Positions 1 through 8,105 of a stretch of 64,000 nucleotides of DNA are shown here, one piece after another. The notes below the pieces were generated by a model. The model saw nothing but the letters and a program-made list of their open reading frames with translations, was not told the origin of the DNA and searched no databases. The DNA lies in the NCBI RefSeq assembly GCF_004521915.1, contig NZ_SDKD01000005.1, positions 62,001 to 126,000 on the forward strand, written 5' to 3'. The translations under genes were made by a program, and so were the position numbers. The DNA comes from Brevibacillus migulae (lineage in GTDB: Bacteria; Bacillota; Bacilli; Brevibacillales; Brevibacillaceae). Each line of letters starts with the position of its first letter. The first letter of the stretch is position 1.

Positions 1-164
1 TCCATGGCGGTTTGCGCGTGATGTTTGGCAGAATGATCGAACTGGTCGATGCGGTATGTTTTGCGGCGTTTCTGGTCCACCATATAGGCGGCTGCCAGCA
101 TGAGAACGACTGGGGAAAACAGAAAAAACCAGAACATTCGCTTCACCCCCGCGTATAAAGACAT
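1..164 (-). CDS. Small membrane protein, 3' end beyond window
   Basis: The gene is read leftwards and runs off the left edge, so only about 54 residues are visible. The start ATG has an AAGGGG ribosome binding site about ten bases upstream. The product begins MSLYAGVKRMFWFFLF, has one strongly hydrophobic segment at about residues 10-28, and continues with a basic stretch (DQKRRKTYR) typical of a cytoplasmic stop-transfer flank. It was too short and incomplete for the automatic ORF list. It lies 14 bases downstream of the tiny ORF at 179-265, so the two are probably co-transcribed. I do not recognise a family, and no function can be given beyond a likely single-span membrane protein. Confidence 0.45.
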   Translation of the reverse strand, partial: MSLYAGVKRMFWFFLFSPVVLMLAAAYMVDQKRRKTYRIDQFDHSAKHHAQTAM

Positions 165-178
165 GAAAAGAGTACCCC

Positions 179-265
179 TTATTCTTGATGACTGTTGTTT
201 TTGGGCAAGAAGAGGTCAATGATGCTTACAAAGAATTCAAACACGAATACGATTACTTGCTCCAT
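179..265 (-). CDS. Possible 28-residue hydrophobic peptide gene
   Basis: This very short ORF has ATG at its right end and TAA at 181-179. A G-rich run (GGGGGG) lies about nine bases before the ATG and could serve as ribosome binding site. The peptide is 28 residues, with a hydrophobic core (QVIVFVFEFFVSIIDLFL) and a polar tail ending SHQE. It sits directly upstream of the partial membrane-protein gene on the same strand, which suggests a two-gene unit of small membrane peptides. The hydrophobic pattern and spacing support a real gene, but an ORF this short could arise by chance. No family is recognised. Confidence 0.35.
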   Translation of the reverse strand: MEQVIVFVFEFFVSIIDLFLPKNNSHQE

Positions 266-495
266 GGTCCATGTCCCCCCAAGGCATGTTGAAATCGATC
301 CCATGTTTCGATCAAGAAAACGGTTCCTTTACCATTTGTTATACCTCAATCCATAGTGATTTTCCTCAGCCAAAGGACTGATTTTACCAACTACTTCCAT
401 ATAATGATTCGCCTTTCATGTGCTTGCAGCAGGGGGGACAGACCTGGCCATTTATGATAAGTTTTCATTAGAAGCATGGCGAAGGAGAGAAACGC

Positions 496-1416
496 TTGAA
501 AGAGTCTGATATGTATGACCCGATAAAAAGCTGGCTGGAGGAGCGTGGCTTCACGGTCTATCCCGAGGTGGAGTGTCGTCCGGCTGGTGGAAGAGCGGAT
601 ATCGTGGTGACAAACGGTGCCGTTGTAGGGGTAGTAGAAATGAAGCAATCGTTGACGCTGGATTTGATCGATCAGGCCCTACGCTGGCGTGGGTACGCCA
701 ACTATATTTGGATCGCAATCCCGTACAAAAAAAACACGACGAAAAAGTTTGTCAACATGGTGTTACATGACTATGGCATTGGGGTCTTGACAGTCAGCAA
801 GCACGGAAACGTATGGACAGACAAGCTCCCGAGGTTTGCCCGCAAAAAGCTTCCTCATCTGAAAGAAGCCCTTACCGAACACCATCTGGCTTCCGGGGTA
901 AAAGGCGGGCATCATGGGGGCGGATATGTGACCCCGTATCGAATCACGATCAACAATGTGCGCCGTTTTTTGCAAAAAAAAGGGACGTGGTGTGACATGA
1001 AGACGATTCTCGATTATTGCGAGACGCATTATGCACAGCCCCGTTCGTCTCTGGGCAAAGCCCTGCAAACCTATGAAGCCGAATGGTGCGAGATGAAAAA
1101 GGAGAAGGGGACACTGTACTTCCGAAGTCGCCCGGTACCAAAAGAGGAGGCAGCCCCAGCGATCCAATTGACGGAAAAGCAGGCCAACCTGCTGCAAGCA
1201 CTCACTGAAAATTGGCAACCGCCGACGCTGCTTGCGCGAAAGATGCCCAATGTGAATCCAGCGCGGATTGAATCATCTGGCTCCTTATACGTGAATCCGA
1301 TTCTGAAAGCATTCATCAATAAGGGGTTGGTTGAAAAGAAGACGGAAGGACGCGCACAATACCGGCTGACGGAAATGGGGCAAGCCGTGCGAAAAGAAAT
1401 GTATCCGGATTCATAA
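496..1416 (+). CDS. PD-(D/E)XK nuclease-fold protein with winged-helix-like C-terminus
   Basis: The 306-residue product has a restriction-endonuclease-like core at its N-terminus: E24, then D35 in GRADIVV, then E48-M-K50 in VVEMKQS, the D...ExK arrangement of the PD-(D/E)XK superfamily. The last 90 residues (LTEKQANLLQAL through GLVEKKTEGRAQYRLTEMG) look like a winged helix that could bind DNA. Translation most likely starts at TTG 496, seven bases after GGAGAG; the ATG at 511 is an alternative. The gene stands alone, with no methyltransferase or helicase beside it, so a classical restriction system is unlikely. Cleavage of nucleic acid is inferred from the motif only. A repair or defence nuclease, or an inactive regulator, are all possible. 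Confidence 0.65.
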   Translation: MKESDMYDPIKSWLEERGFTVYPEVECRPAGGRADIVVTNGAVVGVVEMKQSLTLDLIDQALRWRGYANYIWIAIPYKKNTTKKFVNMVLHDYGIGVLTVSKHGNVWTDKLPRFARKKLPHLKEALTEHHLASGVKGGHHGGGYVTPYRITINNVRRFLQKKGTWCDMKTILDYCETHYAQPRSSLGKALQTYEAEWCEMKKEKGTLYFRSRPVPKEEAAPAIQLTEKQANLLQALTENWQPPTLLARKMPNVNPARIESSGSLYVNPILKAFINKGLVEKKTEGRAQYRLTEMGQAVRKEMYPDS

Positions 1417-1448
1417 GGGAGAAAGCATTCCACAAAGGGAGAACAGAG

Positions 1449-1553
1449 ATGCGTGTATGGACAAGACTTTCCCCCTTCCAGAAATTGATCTGGTTATTTC
1501 CTGTGCTCTTTTTCATTCATGACCTTGAGGAAATTGGGTCGCTTTTGGCGTAA
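1449..1553 (+). pseudogene. Truncated HXXEE-domain protein remnant
   Basis: A 34-codon ORF follows a good ribosome binding site (AAAGGGAGAACAG) and reads MRVWTRLSPFQKLIWLFP, then VLFFIHDLEEI, then stops at TAA. The HDLEE motif after a hydrophobic helix is the N-terminal signature of the HXXEE membrane-protein family, whose members are normally about 150-200 residues. Only the first helix and motif remain. A terminator-like hairpin follows within 40 bases and nothing downstream continues the family in any frame, so the body of the gene seems deleted rather than frameshifted. The family's function is unknown. Confidence 0.6.
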
Positions 1554-1592
1554 GGGACAGCGGTTCGCTGAAAACAAAGGTATAGACGGAGT

Positions 1593-1618
1593 AGTCACCT
1601 CGAAATGGTGGCTTTTTT
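1593..1618 (+). terminator. Rho-independent terminator
   Basis: The seven-base stem AGTCACC / GGTGGCT (one G-U pair) encloses a loop of about six bases and is followed by TTTTTT. It would end transcripts from the nuclease-like gene and the HXXEE remnant. Confidence 0.6.
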
Positions 1619-1705
1619 ACATAGGTGTGTGTAAAGCCGATACGAACATAAGAGAAACGTCTCAGCTTTGAAAGCACGCAAGGAAGAAGCGTTTCTTAGG
1701 TTATA

Positions 1706-2212
1706 TCAAGGTGCACCTTTGAAATTATCGTTCCAGTCATTCCGCCATTTAGGAAATGACTGCTGTGTAACTTCTTCCAAAGTTTTCCCGTCTAACGAGT
1801 ATGGAATGCCCATTAACAACTCTTTTGTAACGGGAAGGGACGTTCCGCCAATAATGTGTCCGTCGCATACGTACAGAGAAATGCTCGTGCTTCCCAGTGA
1901 ATTTGGAAATTGATCGAGCGGATGGCCCGTGACGGTCAGACGGTGAATGGAGATCGTTTTTCCGATATATGGCATTGGGTCCACATTCAATAGCCCCCAT
2001 GTGGCCATATCAGGCAGTTTCGTCAGCATTTCTCGCTGTAGGAGGTACGTATGTACGGTTTTCTCATGGGAAACGACGTGGTAACCCTTTTCCGTTACAT
2101 ACCGGGTGAGCATTTTTTCCACTTCCGTAGCTCCGTTAGCGGGTACTTTCAAAAAGCTGTAGAACACAAACAAACAAATGGCTGCCAAGAGAATGCTCAA
2201 ACTTTTATTCAT
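1706..2212 (-). CDS. Secreted or membrane-anchored protein of unknown function
   Basis: The 168-residue product starts MNKSLSILLAAICLFVFYSF, a signal peptide or N-terminal anchor, followed by a soluble domain with mixed helix and strand character. The start is supported by GGGGGAGGAATT directly before ATG. The C-terminal half (SISLYVCDGHIIGGTSLP, then SLDGKTLEEVTQ) resembles small extracytoplasmic proteins of Bacillales that I cannot assign to a family with certainty. There is no lipobox cysteine. The gene is divergent from the secreted protein gene at 2292, and about 80 bases between them must hold both promoters. Export is well supported; the function is unknown. Confidence 0.7.
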   Translation of the reverse strand: MNKSLSILLAAICLFVFYSFLKVPANGATEVEKMLTRYVTEKGYHVVSHEKTVHTYLLQREMLTKLPDMATWGLLNVDPMPYIGKTISIHRLTVTGHPLDQFPNSLGSTSISLYVCDGHIIGGTSLPVTKELLMGIPYSLDGKTLEEVTQQSFPKWRNDWNDNFKGAP

Positions 2213-2291
2213 AATTCCTCCCCCTCAGCTCTTTCCTTTTATGACGATTGGCAAGGAAAACTGTTACATAATCTGGAAAGGAAGATCCAGC

Positions 2292-3500
2292 ATGAACAAG
2301 TCAAAGTATGCCGCACTCGTTACGGCATTCAGCATCACCTTGACAGGGGTACTCCCCTCCCTGCCGGCGACGACCCCAATTGCAGCGGCCGCTGCCGACC
2401 GTTATACCTACAAACTTCCAGCAAATCTGGAAAAGTATTTATATGTACACAGAGGCATGGTCAAGATCATCAATCCCCAGCAGGAGCAGGTGCTGAAAAA
2501 GAACCAGTGGAATGCGTACCTGTATGACATGGATCCGTATCGCAGCGAAAAGACGTACTACATGGATTCCTACAACTTCAATACATCACGAAAAGGATTT
2601 CTCCTTGCCCTGTATAATTGGATCGGGTTATTACCGCCTGTGTACCCACAAAATGTCGATCTAGAGGGGTTGAACAAGAAAATTGCAGCGGCGGAACCAA
2701 GTGACTACAACGGATCGGAGGAATGGAGGAAGCTGCTGCAGCAACGAGGGGAAATCCAATTGCAAGCACGGTTGCAAGCAATGGTTCAAGCCGGATATGT
2801 AAAACCGGAGGAAATCACGGAAGAGAAAGCGACCAAAAAATTTGTTGCCAATGTGCTGTATCGAATGTTCAAAGATGTACGCCCCTACAAGGGAAGCGTC
2901 AAGCTGAACGATACGCAAGATCTGGCTTTGCATTGGGCGGTGGAGCTGGGAGTGCCCGGCTTTGAGATAGACAGTCAGGGAAAAGTGTACCCGGAAAATC
3001 TATTGTCGCTGGACCCCGGACCGCAAGCACCCGGTGGCGAATTTGCCTATGAGCGGTGCATGGATTTCCTCACGCTCATTCTTCCGGGGAAAAAGACGGC
3101 GACTGGTTGGGAGTATTATCAGGTGCAGCTGCTTCCCGGGATGGTGCCAGTCCGGCCGCAAGACTTGATGCTCGTCAATGGAAAACCGCTGGAGTCGTGG
3201 CGGGTGCATGAAGGAGCCAGCTATTATGCAGCAAACAAAGCGATCGCCGGATATGCTGTCCCTCGTTTTGCCCAAATGCTCCAGAGGGTGCGTCAAGACA
3301 CCATGAAGCCGCGCGTGTGGGACTGGCGGCGGGATCTGATCCAAAATCCGCTGTTTAGCAAGCAGATTGCCACCTATAAGCGAACCAAGAGCAGCAAGGA
3401 TTTGAATGTGCTCTATCAAGCCGTGCGAAACCACTATCATCTCTATTTGCGACAGGATTCTGCAGACATCATCAAGCATGTGGTGCAAAACGTAAAATAG
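2292..3500 (+). CDS. Secreted protein, possibly with degenerate SLH-like segment
   Basis: Starting at ATG 2292 (ribosome binding site AAAGGAAG) the product has 402 residues and begins with a signal peptide (MNKSKYAALVTAF through ATTPIAAAAA). An upstream in-frame ATG at 2178 lies inside the divergent gene and would bury the signal peptide, so it is rejected. About halfway, LALHWAVELGVPGFEID, then KVYPENL, then EFAYERCMDFL follows the pattern of an SLH repeat (WA near the start, a G-rich turn, F/Y.P, then EFA), though the usual TRAE is absent. It may therefore be a wall-associated protein. The rest (for example LYNWIGLLPPVYP) is not recognised. Export is likely; function is unknown. Confidence 0.7.
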   Translation: MNKSKYAALVTAFSITLTGVLPSLPATTPIAAAAADRYTYKLPANLEKYLYVHRGMVKIINPQQEQVLKKNQWNAYLYDMDPYRSEKTYYMDSYNFNTSRKGFLLALYNWIGLLPPVYPQNVDLEGLNKKIAAAEPSDYNGSEEWRKLLQQRGEIQLQARLQAMVQAGYVKPEEITEEKATKKFVANVLYRMFKDVRPYKGSVKLNDTQDLALHWAVELGVPGFEIDSQGKVYPENLLSLDPGPQAPGGEFAYERCMDFLTLILPGKKTATGWEYYQVQLLPGMVPVRPQDLMLVNGKPLESWRVHEGASYYAANKAIAGYAVPRFAQMLQRVRQDTMKPRVWDWRRDLIQNPLFSKQIATYKRTKSSKDLNVLYQAVRNHYHLYLRQDSADIIKHVVQNVK

Positions 3501-3504
3501 GCTG

Positions 3505-3542
3505 TAAAAAAAGAAGGGGCCGTCTGCAATCTCAGACGACCC
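3505..3542. terminator. Hairpin after secreted-protein gene
   Basis: A stem CGTCTG / CAGACG extended by GGG / CCC across one mismatch lies a few bases after the stop codon at 3500. A run of A precedes it, so the T-tract needed for termination is on the minus strand. On the plus strand it lacks a T-run and may only stabilise the 3' end. Confidence 0.4.
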
Positions 3543-3719
3543 AAAATGAACTTGAAAAAACAATTTGCTCCTTAAGCTTACCATAATTTTGCATAAATAT
3601 CAATCTGGAGGAAATATTCAAAAAAGCCCGCATCACGCACATTTTTCTTTTATGACAGAAAACCTGTGTTATGATAATGGTTATCCAAACGCTCTGACAC
3701 AGGAGTTGAAGAAGCAGCC

Positions 3720-3974
3720 ATGAAAATTGCGATCTATCAAATTGCCCATCGTTTGGGGCTTCATCCCAAGGATGTGGCGAAGATGGTGTATGATGGCGAC
3801 GTAACGGGAGAGGTACCTGGCGGGGATGCGCAGTCCAAGGACGCTTGGGTGGATCTGCTCTCCTTGCGCAATTACATAGATTGGTTGAAGGACCAGGGTA
3901 GAATTGAAGCGCTCCGCTATCAGAAATCGATCCGACATATTGACACACATATCAATCAGATCAAACGAAGATAG
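3720..3974 (+). CDS. Small protein with helix-turn-helix-like N-terminus
   Basis: This 84-residue product begins MKIAIYQIAHRLGLHPKDVAKMVYDG. The pattern (a helix with a hydrophobic heptad, LGLHPKDV as the turn, then a second helix) resembles the winged helix-turn-helix of MerR or excisionase-type proteins. The C-terminus is basic and helical (SIRHIDTHINQIKRR). The ribosome binding site is CAGGAG. It is probably co-transcribed with the DUF952 gene 24 bases downstream. DNA binding is an inference from the pattern only; I cannot name a family. Confidence 0.55.
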   Translation: MKIAIYQIAHRLGLHPKDVAKMVYDGDVTGEVPGGDAQSKDAWVDLLSLRNYIDWLKDQGRIEALRYQKSIRHIDTHINQIKRR

Positions 3975-3998
3975 GGACAGAAAGAGAGGAATTGCATC

Positions 3999-4343
3999 AT
4001 GGAAATCATTTATTGCTTGGTTCCGGCCTATTACTGGGATGGGTATAAGGAAAAGGCGGACTATTATCCGCGCGACTATGAGCAGGAAGGATTCATTCAC
4101 GCGACAAAAGGAGATGACTTGCTGATCAAGGTGGCGAATCGGGTCTACCCTGAATTCGAGGAGGAGCTGCTGCTCTTGGTCATCGACGAGGCGAAGATCA
4201 AATCCGAAGTCAAATATGAAGAAGCCAAGGACGGAAAGCTATACCCGCATATCTACGGGCCATTGAATACCGATGCGATTGTGTCCATCAAACGAATGGT
4301 GAAATTGGACGGTAGCTGGCAGATCGGATCTGCCATTCGTTAG
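3999..4343 (+). CDS. DUF952 family protein
   Basis: The 114-residue product matches the DUF952 family in length and motifs: EGFIHATK near residue 30, LLLLVIDEAKI in the middle, and LYPHIYGPLNTDAIVSI near the C-terminus, which holds the family's PHIYG block. The start ATG follows AGAGAGG. DUF952 proteins are small cytoplasmic proteins of undefined activity with a fold related to glutathione-S-transferase-adjacent or ADP-ribosyl-type small domains; I do not assign a reaction. It is the last gene before the cobalamin-riboswitch operon and probably belongs to the preceding unit. Confidence 0.8.
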   Translation: MEIIYCLVPAYYWDGYKEKADYYPRDYEQEGFIHATKGDDLLIKVANRVYPEFEEELLLLVIDEAKIKSEVKYEEAKDGKLYPHIYGPLNTDAIVSIKRMVKLDGSWQIGSAIR

Positions 4344-4350
4344 ATTTTTC

Positions 4351-4379
4351 TTGAAGCTTGTCCCGTACATCTGTAAAAT
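4351..4379 (+). promoter_or_regulatory. Sigma-A-type promoter of cobalamin operon
   Basis: TTGAAG (-35) and TAAAAT (-10) are separated by 17 bases, and the predicted transcript starts about 15-20 bases before the riboswitch aptamer. This is the only good promoter match between the DUF952 stop and the aptamer. Confidence 0.55.
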
Positions 4380-4400
4380 ATGGTAAGGACAAAGCGCATA

Positions 4401-4570
4401 TGATCATTTGGTGATGGCACATGCCATTGAAAAGGGAAAGTGGTGCAAATCCACTGCAGTCCCCGCTACTGTAAGTATGGACGGTACTCGCTAGAATGCC
4501 ACTGGTGGTTCACGCTGGGAAGGCTTAGAGAAGACCGGATGAAATACAAGCCAGGAGACCTGCCAAATGA
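4401..4570 (+). ncRNA. Cobalamin riboswitch
   Basis: The sequence carries the ordered landmarks of the B12 riboswitch: AAAAGGGAAAGTGGTGCAAA near 4429, CCACTGCAGTCCCCGCTACTG near 4451, and the B12 box AAGCCAGGAGACCTGCC ending near 4564. An intrinsic terminator at 4667 provides an off-switch. In this family adenosylcobalamin binding lowers expression of the genes downstream, which are typically for cobalamin synthesis, uptake or B12-independent isoenzymes. Here the regulated genes are the surface toroid/DUF4430 proteins and an ECF transporter. Confidence 0.95.
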
Positions 4571-4666
4571 ACAAACACTCTTTTGCGGGTAAAGACGGAA
4601 GAGGGACATGGTCGTTGAATGAACAATTCGGTTGATGCGCTCGCATACCGGTATACCTTCATCCTT

Positions 4667-4697
4667 CCCCTTTTCCCGATGCCGGAAAGGGGGTTTT
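4667..4697 (+). terminator. Riboswitch expression-platform terminator
   Basis: CCCCTTTTCC pairs with GGAAAGGGGG around a short loop and is followed by TTTTT. It sits between the aptamer and the first gene, so ligand-bound RNA would end here. Confidence 0.8.
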
Positions 4698-4742
4698 TGA
4701 TGTGCGCCTCACCTATATACCAACATAGAAGGGATGAGGAGA

Positions 4743-6071
4743 ATGAACTTGACCGCACGTTCTGGTAAACGGGTGATGACCTGGGCATTGACGGTTAGCT
4801 TGTCGCTCACCGCGTTCTTGGGGAGCCAACCAGCATCAGCAGCATCGTCCAAGACATTGACCAGCAGAGTGTACACAGCATTAAAGGATTCGGTGAAATA
4901 TTATTATCAGGATGACCAAGACTATTCATTCAAGACGTTTGATTGGGAATTGATTGGTCTTGTCAATGCTGGTGAAGATCTGACCGGCGCCAAATGGCAG
5001 GATAAAAATGAGCTGACTGCTTTTGACTATTGGGCGACAGCCATTAAAGAGGAAAAAGAACCTGGCCAACTCGCCAAATTAGCCATTGCGCTCATGAAAA
5101 ACGGCTACGATCCGACCAATTTCAACGGGATAAACCTGCTGGAGAAAATTGCGGATAGCCAAGAGAGCGACGGACATATGGGCGATGATCAGTGGACGAT
5201 TTTCAACCACGTACTCTCGATCGTAGCGCTGGAAATGTACGATTACGATTATGACCGTGAAGAAGCGGCAGAGTTTTTATTGGAACATTATGACGATTAC
5301 TCGAAAGATTATTATACCGACGACGAAGCGTTCACACTCCACGCGCTGAGCTTCTTGGGAGATCTCGATGGTGTAGAAGAAGAACAAACCGAAATCATTG
5401 ATTATTTAAAAGAAAAGCAAGAAAGTGACGGATCTTTTGCAGACAGTCCTGATTCCACCATTGAAGCGATTACAGCGTTAGTCGGTGCGGGTGAGAATGT
5501 GCTCGCTGAACCATGGAGCAAGAGTGTGGAGTACGTGCTGGACAAACAGCTTGATGACGGCAGCTTCCCAAGCGCATGGTCGGATGGGAAAACAAGCGAG
5601 ATGACGACAGAAAAAGGACTCATCGCCCTTTCTGTTGCGAAAAAAGGAACAGCACTTTTCGATCGCTTGACTACGAAAGAGAAAAAAGAGCTGGATGTCT
5701 ACTTGCCACAAGGTGATCATGCAGAAGGCGTGACGATTTACGACGGTCTCAGCAATTTGTTAAAAGGGAATGAAGCGACCGCTTCGAAAAATACGTACAC
5801 CATCAAGAACAAACAGCTGTTCGTTCGTGCGGATGTTGCAGACCTAGCCGCACAAGACAAGGATGTCGCCGTATTGGTAAAAGTCATGAAAGGCAAAACA
5901 CTGGTCGATACGGGCATTGTAGAAGCAACTTCATCTGATGTCACCAACCTGACCACCGGATTTACGTTGACAAAAGGCACCTATACCGTTGAAGTGAACT
6001 TCTGGGAAGGATTAGATGACAAGCCGACGGTTTTGAAAGATCCGATCATCTTTTCCGTTACCGTGAAATAA
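4743..6071 (+). CDS. Secreted alpha/alpha-toroid protein, transcobalamin N-domain-like
   Basis: The 442-residue product has a signal peptide (cleavage near ASA/ASS, residue 33). Helical repeats over about residues 40-310 carry the prenyltransferase/squalene-cyclase signature, such as DWELIGLVNAGED, QESDGSF and QLDDGSFPSAW. This alpha/alpha toroid is also the fold of the N-terminal cobalamin-binding domain of transcobalamin and intrinsic factor. The last 90 residues (LFVRADVADL to IFSVTVK) look like an Ig-type beta-domain. Unlike its paralogue at 8166 it has no SLH repeats, so it may be released or bound through a partner. ATG 4743 is preferred (AAGGG nine bases upstream) over ATG 4734. First gene after the cobalamin riboswitch. 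A corrinoid-binding role is inferred from fold and regulation; terpene cyclisation is unlikely because the protein is exported. Confidence 0.8.
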   Translation: MNLTARSGKRVMTWALTVSLSLTAFLGSQPASAASSKTLTSRVYTALKDSVKYYYQDDQDYSFKTFDWELIGLVNAGEDLTGAKWQDKNELTAFDYWATAIKEEKEPGQLAKLAIALMKNGYDPTNFNGINLLEKIADSQESDGHMGDDQWTIFNHVLSIVALEMYDYDYDREEAAEFLLEHYDDYSKDYYTDDEAFTLHALSFLGDLDGVEEEQTEIIDYLKEKQESDGSFADSPDSTIEAITALVGAGENVLAEPWSKSVEYVLDKQLDDGSFPSAWSDGKTSEMTTEKGLIALSVAKKGTALFDRLTTKEKKELDVYLPQGDHAEGVTIYDGLSNLLKGNEATASKNTYTIKNKQLFVRADVADLAAQDKDVAVLVKVMKGKTLVDTGIVEATSSDVTNLTTGFTLTKGTYTVEVNFWEGLDDKPTVLKDPIIFSVTVK

Positions 6072-6084
6072 GTTGGGGATGCAT

Positions 6085-8103
6085 ATGTGTAAACGCATAG
6101 GACGTTGGCTTGCCGCCCTTTTGCTTGTGGCAATATGTTTTACATCAGCTCTCCCTGCAAGCCTTGCTGCGACGGATGCGGTGATTGAGGCGAAGCAAAC
6201 CGATGAACTGGTCACCATCACCGGGCATACGGCGGAGGATGATCCGGTGCGGGTACCGCTCATCGTCTTTGATGAAGGCGGGCAAGCGATCTTTTTCACG
6301 GATGTGATCGGGGGAGGCAGCACCTTTCAGGTCGAGTTCGTTCCGCCGGAAACGGCCAGTGATGGCGACGCCACCGCGATTCTCTACTCGGGCATGTCTG
6401 TCAGTACGACTTTCAATCTGAAAGTAGACAATGAGCCTGTCCAGCAAAAGATCAGCATCACGTTTAGCATCACTGGTTACCAGGGCGACGAAATTGCCGA
6501 GAAGCAAAAATGGAGCGTGAAAAGAGGCGCTACCGTCCTGTCGATGCTCGAATATGTGGCTGATGAGTTGAATATCGACTACGAGATCGTGGATGAAGAT
6601 GGAGACGGGGAAGATGTCTACATCAAAAGCATCGATGGGCTGGCCGAATTTGACAAGGGAGCGGGAAGTGGATGGATTTACCGCGTCAACGGAGAAGGGC
6701 CGCAAGCACCTGTCGATCGGTATGAGCTGGAAAATGGCGATACAGTCGAGCTGCTCTACACCTCCGACTATGGGAATTCAGAGATCGGGGACAAAACCGG
6801 AACACGAGCCACACGAGTCTCGCAAAGCGATTTGCTGAGCGTAGACAGTGCTTTTGGTCGGCTCGTGTACGCGGATACCAATGAAAAAATCGAGAAAGTG
6901 GTCCGAGACCTCCTATTTGATTTGGCCAATGAGAGTGTAGAAGAACAGAAACAGTATGTGGCTGATGTCGGCAGATTCTTGCAGGCGGCCTACGAACGGG
7001 CTGCTACGGTGTCGGTGAACACGGATGAAGGCGCCAGTCACATGGCATATGTCGAAATTGGCGAGCGTGACGTAAAAGAGCTGCTTGCTGAGCAAGTAGA
7101 ATTTCGCCATGTGATGGAAGAAATTTTGGAATCATCCACCTTGTACAAACCGTTTCTCGCACAATTAAGACCTGCCTTCGCAGTGGCTTTGCCGGATCGT
7201 GGGGCAAGCGATTCCTATCAGGTGACGATCACCCAAGAGGCCTGGAATGCATTGAAGCAAGCGAATGTCCCAGCGACGATTACGCGCGGTGATTTTCGGA
7301 TGGAGCTGTTGTCGGATGAACCACTGGGTGACACTCGTACATCCCTCTGGTTTTACAGTGACGAAGAACAGACCGCGATGGTTGAGAGCATTCAAAATCA
7401 GACTAACACGGGGCTTCATCCGCTCACACCGGCTTATCGGATTGTAAATGATTCTGCTAATCAATTGTCTTACCGATTGCAATTTCCTTTGACGGGTGTG
7501 CTGGAAGAAGGCGAGTGGCCGACGCTCTACACGAAGGAAAATGAACAAACAGCCTGGAGTCCGGCACCTTCGCTGGTCAAATGGGACACCAAACTGGCAA
7601 ATGTGCGGACGGGTCAAGCGGGACAGATGATGATTGTGGCATCTCCGCCGATTTCCTTCCAGGATGTATTGGATGCTCCGCCGCAATTGGCGTGGGCCAA
7701 GGAACCGATTCATGCCTTGTCTTCGGTTGGCATCGTGGCAGGCGAGACACCTTTGCAGTACGGTTTGCAAAAGAAAGTCCGTACAGCGGAATTCACAGGT
7801 ATGCTGTCACGCATGGTAGGCAAACCGATCTCTGCGGAGCAAAGGGCGGATCTTTCTGAGCTTAGCCGAATGGAGGCAGCTGTTTTCCTAGCCAAGGCTT
7901 CCGGCATGAAGGCGGACGATATGACCCTCACCTTTACGGATTTACAATCGCTGAACCCGGAAACGATGGAAGCCATTGCGCTGAGCACGAAAAAGGGTTG
8001 GCTCAACGGTAGAGCAGATGGCCGTTTTGATCCTCAAGCAAGGATCACCAAAGCGGAGGCTGCTGTGATCTTGTACCGATTCTGGCTTGAACTTCAGAAA
8101 TAA
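6085..8103 (+). CDS. DUF4430 (transcobalamin beta-domain-like) protein with SLH anchor
   Basis: The 672-residue exported protein has a signal peptide followed by an Ig-like domain (about 35-118) and a DUF4430 domain (about 123-228) with RGATVLSMLEYV and the hallmark GSGWIYRVNG at 194-203. DUF4430 is the fold of the C-terminal cobalamin-capping domain of intrinsic factor and transcobalamin. The middle region (230-535) is unassigned. The C-terminus has SLH-type repeats (WAKEPIHALSSVGIVAG, then GWLNGRADGRFDPQARITK and AEAAVILYRF), the module that binds pyruvylated wall polymer. ATG 6085 is chosen because GGGG lies six bases upstream; ATG 6079 and TTG 6073 are alternatives. It follows the toroid gene by 13 bases. 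The role, wall-bound corrinoid binding with a toroid partner, is inferred. Confidence 0.8.
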   Translation: MCKRIGRWLAALLLVAICFTSALPASLAATDAVIEAKQTDELVTITGHTAEDDPVRVPLIVFDEGGQAIFFTDVIGGGSTFQVEFVPPETASDGDATAILYSGMSVSTTFNLKVDNEPVQQKISITFSITGYQGDEIAEKQKWSVKRGATVLSMLEYVADELNIDYEIVDEDGDGEDVYIKSIDGLAEFDKGAGSGWIYRVNGEGPQAPVDRYELENGDTVELLYTSDYGNSEIGDKTGTRATRVSQSDLLSVDSAFGRLVYADTNEKIEKVVRDLLFDLANESVEEQKQYVADVGRFLQAAYERAATVSVNTDEGASHMAYVEIGERDVKELLAEQVEFRHVMEEILESSTLYKPFLAQLRPAFAVALPDRGASDSYQVTITQEAWNALKQANVPATITRGDFRMELLSDEPLGDTRTSLWFYSDEEQTAMVESIQNQTNTGLHPLTPAYRIVNDSANQLSYRLQFPLTGVLEEGEWPTLYTKENEQTAWSPAPSLVKWDTKLANVRTGQAGQMMIVASPPISFQDVLDAPPQLAWAKEPIHALSSVGIVAGETPLQYGLQKKVRTAEFTGMLSRMVGKPISAEQRADLSELSRMEAAVFLAKASGMKADDMTLTFTDLQSLNPETMEAIALSTKKGWLNGRADGRFDPQARITKAEAAVILYRFWLELQK

Positions 8104-8105
8104 GC

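Noticed and set aside
4743..6071. Reading the toroid proteins as squalene or terpene cyclases / prenyltransferases
   Set aside because: Both are exported and lie in a cobalamin-riboswitch operon, and I saw no cyclase DXDD or prenyltransferase zinc motif. The fold similarity is better explained by the transcobalamin N-domain.
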